Below, in pieces: positions 62,412-64,000 of a stretch of DNA of 64,000 nucleotides. Positions within the stretch are counted from its first letter, which is position 1. Each line of letters begins with the position of its first letter. This DNA is from Syngnathus acus. Taxonomy: Eukaryota > Chordata > Actinopteri > Syngnathiformes > Syngnathidae. A program made the translations under genes and the position numbers. The DNA lies in the NCBI RefSeq assembly GCF_901709675.1, contig NC_051090.1, forward strand, positions 5,909,842 through 5,973,841, in the 5' to 3' direction. The notes beneath the pieces were generated by a model, which was given only the letters and a program-made list of their open reading frames with translations, did not search any database and was not told where the DNA came from.

Positions 62412-64000
62412 GTAAGTCTTTGCTATTTTCATATTTTACCGAGTTATAGCCTCATACACTCGCCCCAAAAACAAAATGTAATTTTTTTTGGGCACAATGT
62501 TGGATGAGACTAAATCATCTGGATCCAGATATATGTTTTAAAAAAGAACATACATTTATTATTATGTGAAACCACTTGCCCCCTCCCACAATTCTTTTTT
62601 TTTTTTTTATAAATTCAGTGTGGTGATTTTATACATTTGATACCTTGGCATAACTAGCACATGTTTTTCTGTTGATTCAACGTGAAAACACAACTCAAAG
62701 CCCCTCCATTGCTCTCCAGTTGTGAGAAAGGCACCGATGTGGAGAGTAGCGTGAGCAGAAGTTTGCAAACTCAGAGCGGCGAACCAGATGGGGATGGCAA
62801 AGGGATATAGAGAGACCCATATGTCCAAAGTATCTGTGAGATCTAATGTGCTTTGATTAGAATCACGCACACGTGAAGCTCTTGCGGCGCAGGTTAATTT
62901 CGGGGGTTTACGTTGCAGCTGTTCTTACAGACGGCACCGATGCCAGCGTTGGCTGGTCTTCACGGCTCGACAGAGGGCGGCCACAGTGAGACATGAGGTG
63001 GGAAGGAATGAAAGAACAACATGAGGGAAGGCTTAAAAGTACGGAAACACCTTTTCTGGCTAAGTGAGAAGAAGAAAAAAAGACTTTGTGTTGGATTACA
63101 CTTTTCTTTTAACATCTGAGTTGTCAGTTTGTGTCTTAAGATGGAAATTTATGGGTGGCTTTGTGGTAGGGTGAAAGAATGAATATCTGTTGAACAAAGG
63201 TGCCAAGCTGCTGAATTTAAATTGAAGGATTTAGTTTCTCCTTTCTCAGAAAGATTAAGCAGAAATTAGTCACTTGTAGTTGAACTAAGTTGGAAGATGA
63301 TGGAAGAAGCTCCAGTCATTCGAATTTTTACTTCAGAGTCCGATTTGACCTCCACTACACAATTTGCTTACTTACTTGGCATCGATGACCGAGCCTTTTC
63401 TTCTCGACTGGCTTAATCTATTGCGACCGCAGATTAGAATTGAGTGAGGCGAAATAGTTACCATTACCTGATAAGAAGTTTGAAAGCAACAATGTGTGTT
63501 TTCAAACAACACTAACAATGGACACAGTCAATACTTGAGCGCCAATTGTTTACCCTTTTTCGCAGCCCAGCTTGGTAGATTTTTATCCATAATGTAAATC
63601 CATTTCATGAATTAATAATTGAAACATTTGCTTTTTCTGGGTGGGTTGTGTTGTGGCCGTTAGAAACATCATCTCCCTTAGCCCAATGCGCTTATTTCTT
63701 TGTGATATGATATGATTTTGAAGTTTCATAGCAAATTTGAGCATTTTCAGCATCATGTATCCTGTCCGCACCGGTCTGTCCGTCCGTCCGTCCGTCCGTC
63801 CGTCCGTCCATCCATCCATCCATCCATCCATCCATCCATCCATCCATCATCCATCCATACATTCCATCATCCATCCATCCATCCATCCATCCATCATCCA
63901 TCCACCCATTCCATCATCCAATCCATCCCTCCATCCATCCCTTCACCCAAATCCATCCATCCATCCATCCATCCATCCATCCATTTCCCAACCATTCACA
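62412..64000 (+). other. agbl4: agbl4 intron downstream of exon C (partial)
   Basis: The intron starts with gtaagt and runs off the right edge. It is AT-rich with a T run at 62591-62609. It contains a TCCG/TCCA compound microsatellite from about 63775 to the end. No further exon was found; in particular no sequence encoding the expected HPGE zinc-ligand motif is present. Confidence 0.85.
63775..63990. repeat. Compound (TCCG)n/(TCCA)n microsatellite
   Basis: About eight CCGT units run directly into CCAT units, followed by imperfect CCAT blocks broken by single-base deletions and substitutions up to the window edge. Confidence 0.95.

Overview
The window is vertebrate nuclear DNA, almost certainly from a teleost fish. 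It has no prokaryotic or viral gene organisation. Evidence for a teleost: a vertebrate gene split by introns of 20-28 kb with canonical GT/AG junctions, very long (TG)n and (GATG)n microsatellites, and relics of dispersed repeats familiar from fish genomes. The species cannot be settled from the sequence.

Only one gene can be supported: agbl4, encoding cytosolic carboxypeptidase 6 (CCP6), an M14-family tubulin deglutamylase, on the + strand. Three consecutive internal coding exons are present at 12873-12967, 41007-41223 and 62372-62411. They total 352 bp, about 0.55 % of the window, and their reading frames join exactly. They encode about 117 residues of the N-terminal half of the protein. 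The first exons, the zinc-binding catalytic core and the 3' end lie outside. The rest of the window is intron: at least 12.9 kb before the first exon, 28,039 bp and 21,148 bp between exons, and 1.6 kb after the last.

The introns hold four kinds of material. (1) Microsatellites, including two (TG)n tracts of 126 and about 143 bp, a 194-bp GATG tract and a compound CCGT/CCAT tract at the right edge. (2) Transposon relics: a 374-bp hAT-type MITE with a near-perfect 8-bp target duplication, a 471-bp Tc1/mariner-type MITE with TA duplication, a 5'-truncated antisense LINE 3' end, one clear antisense reverse-transcriptase motif, a common teleost dispersed repeat, and a short family ('CACTGCCATTGACGG') with four copies, one of which is a nearly complete palindromic unit of about 70 bp. 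(3) Several non-repetitive, moderately GC stretches dense in homeodomain, POU, GATA and E-box-like words, which look like candidate enhancers or conserved non-coding elements; this cannot be proven without alignment. (4) Ordinary intronic sequence.

No RNA gene, CRISPR array, nested protein-coding gene or plainly novel system was found. The best leads for a second look are the short palindromic repeat family, the 50-nt imperfect hairpin at 18761-18810 inside a candidate regulatory stretch, the inverted pair of GATA words at 46861-46907, and an apparent excess of octamer (ATGCAAAT) words.
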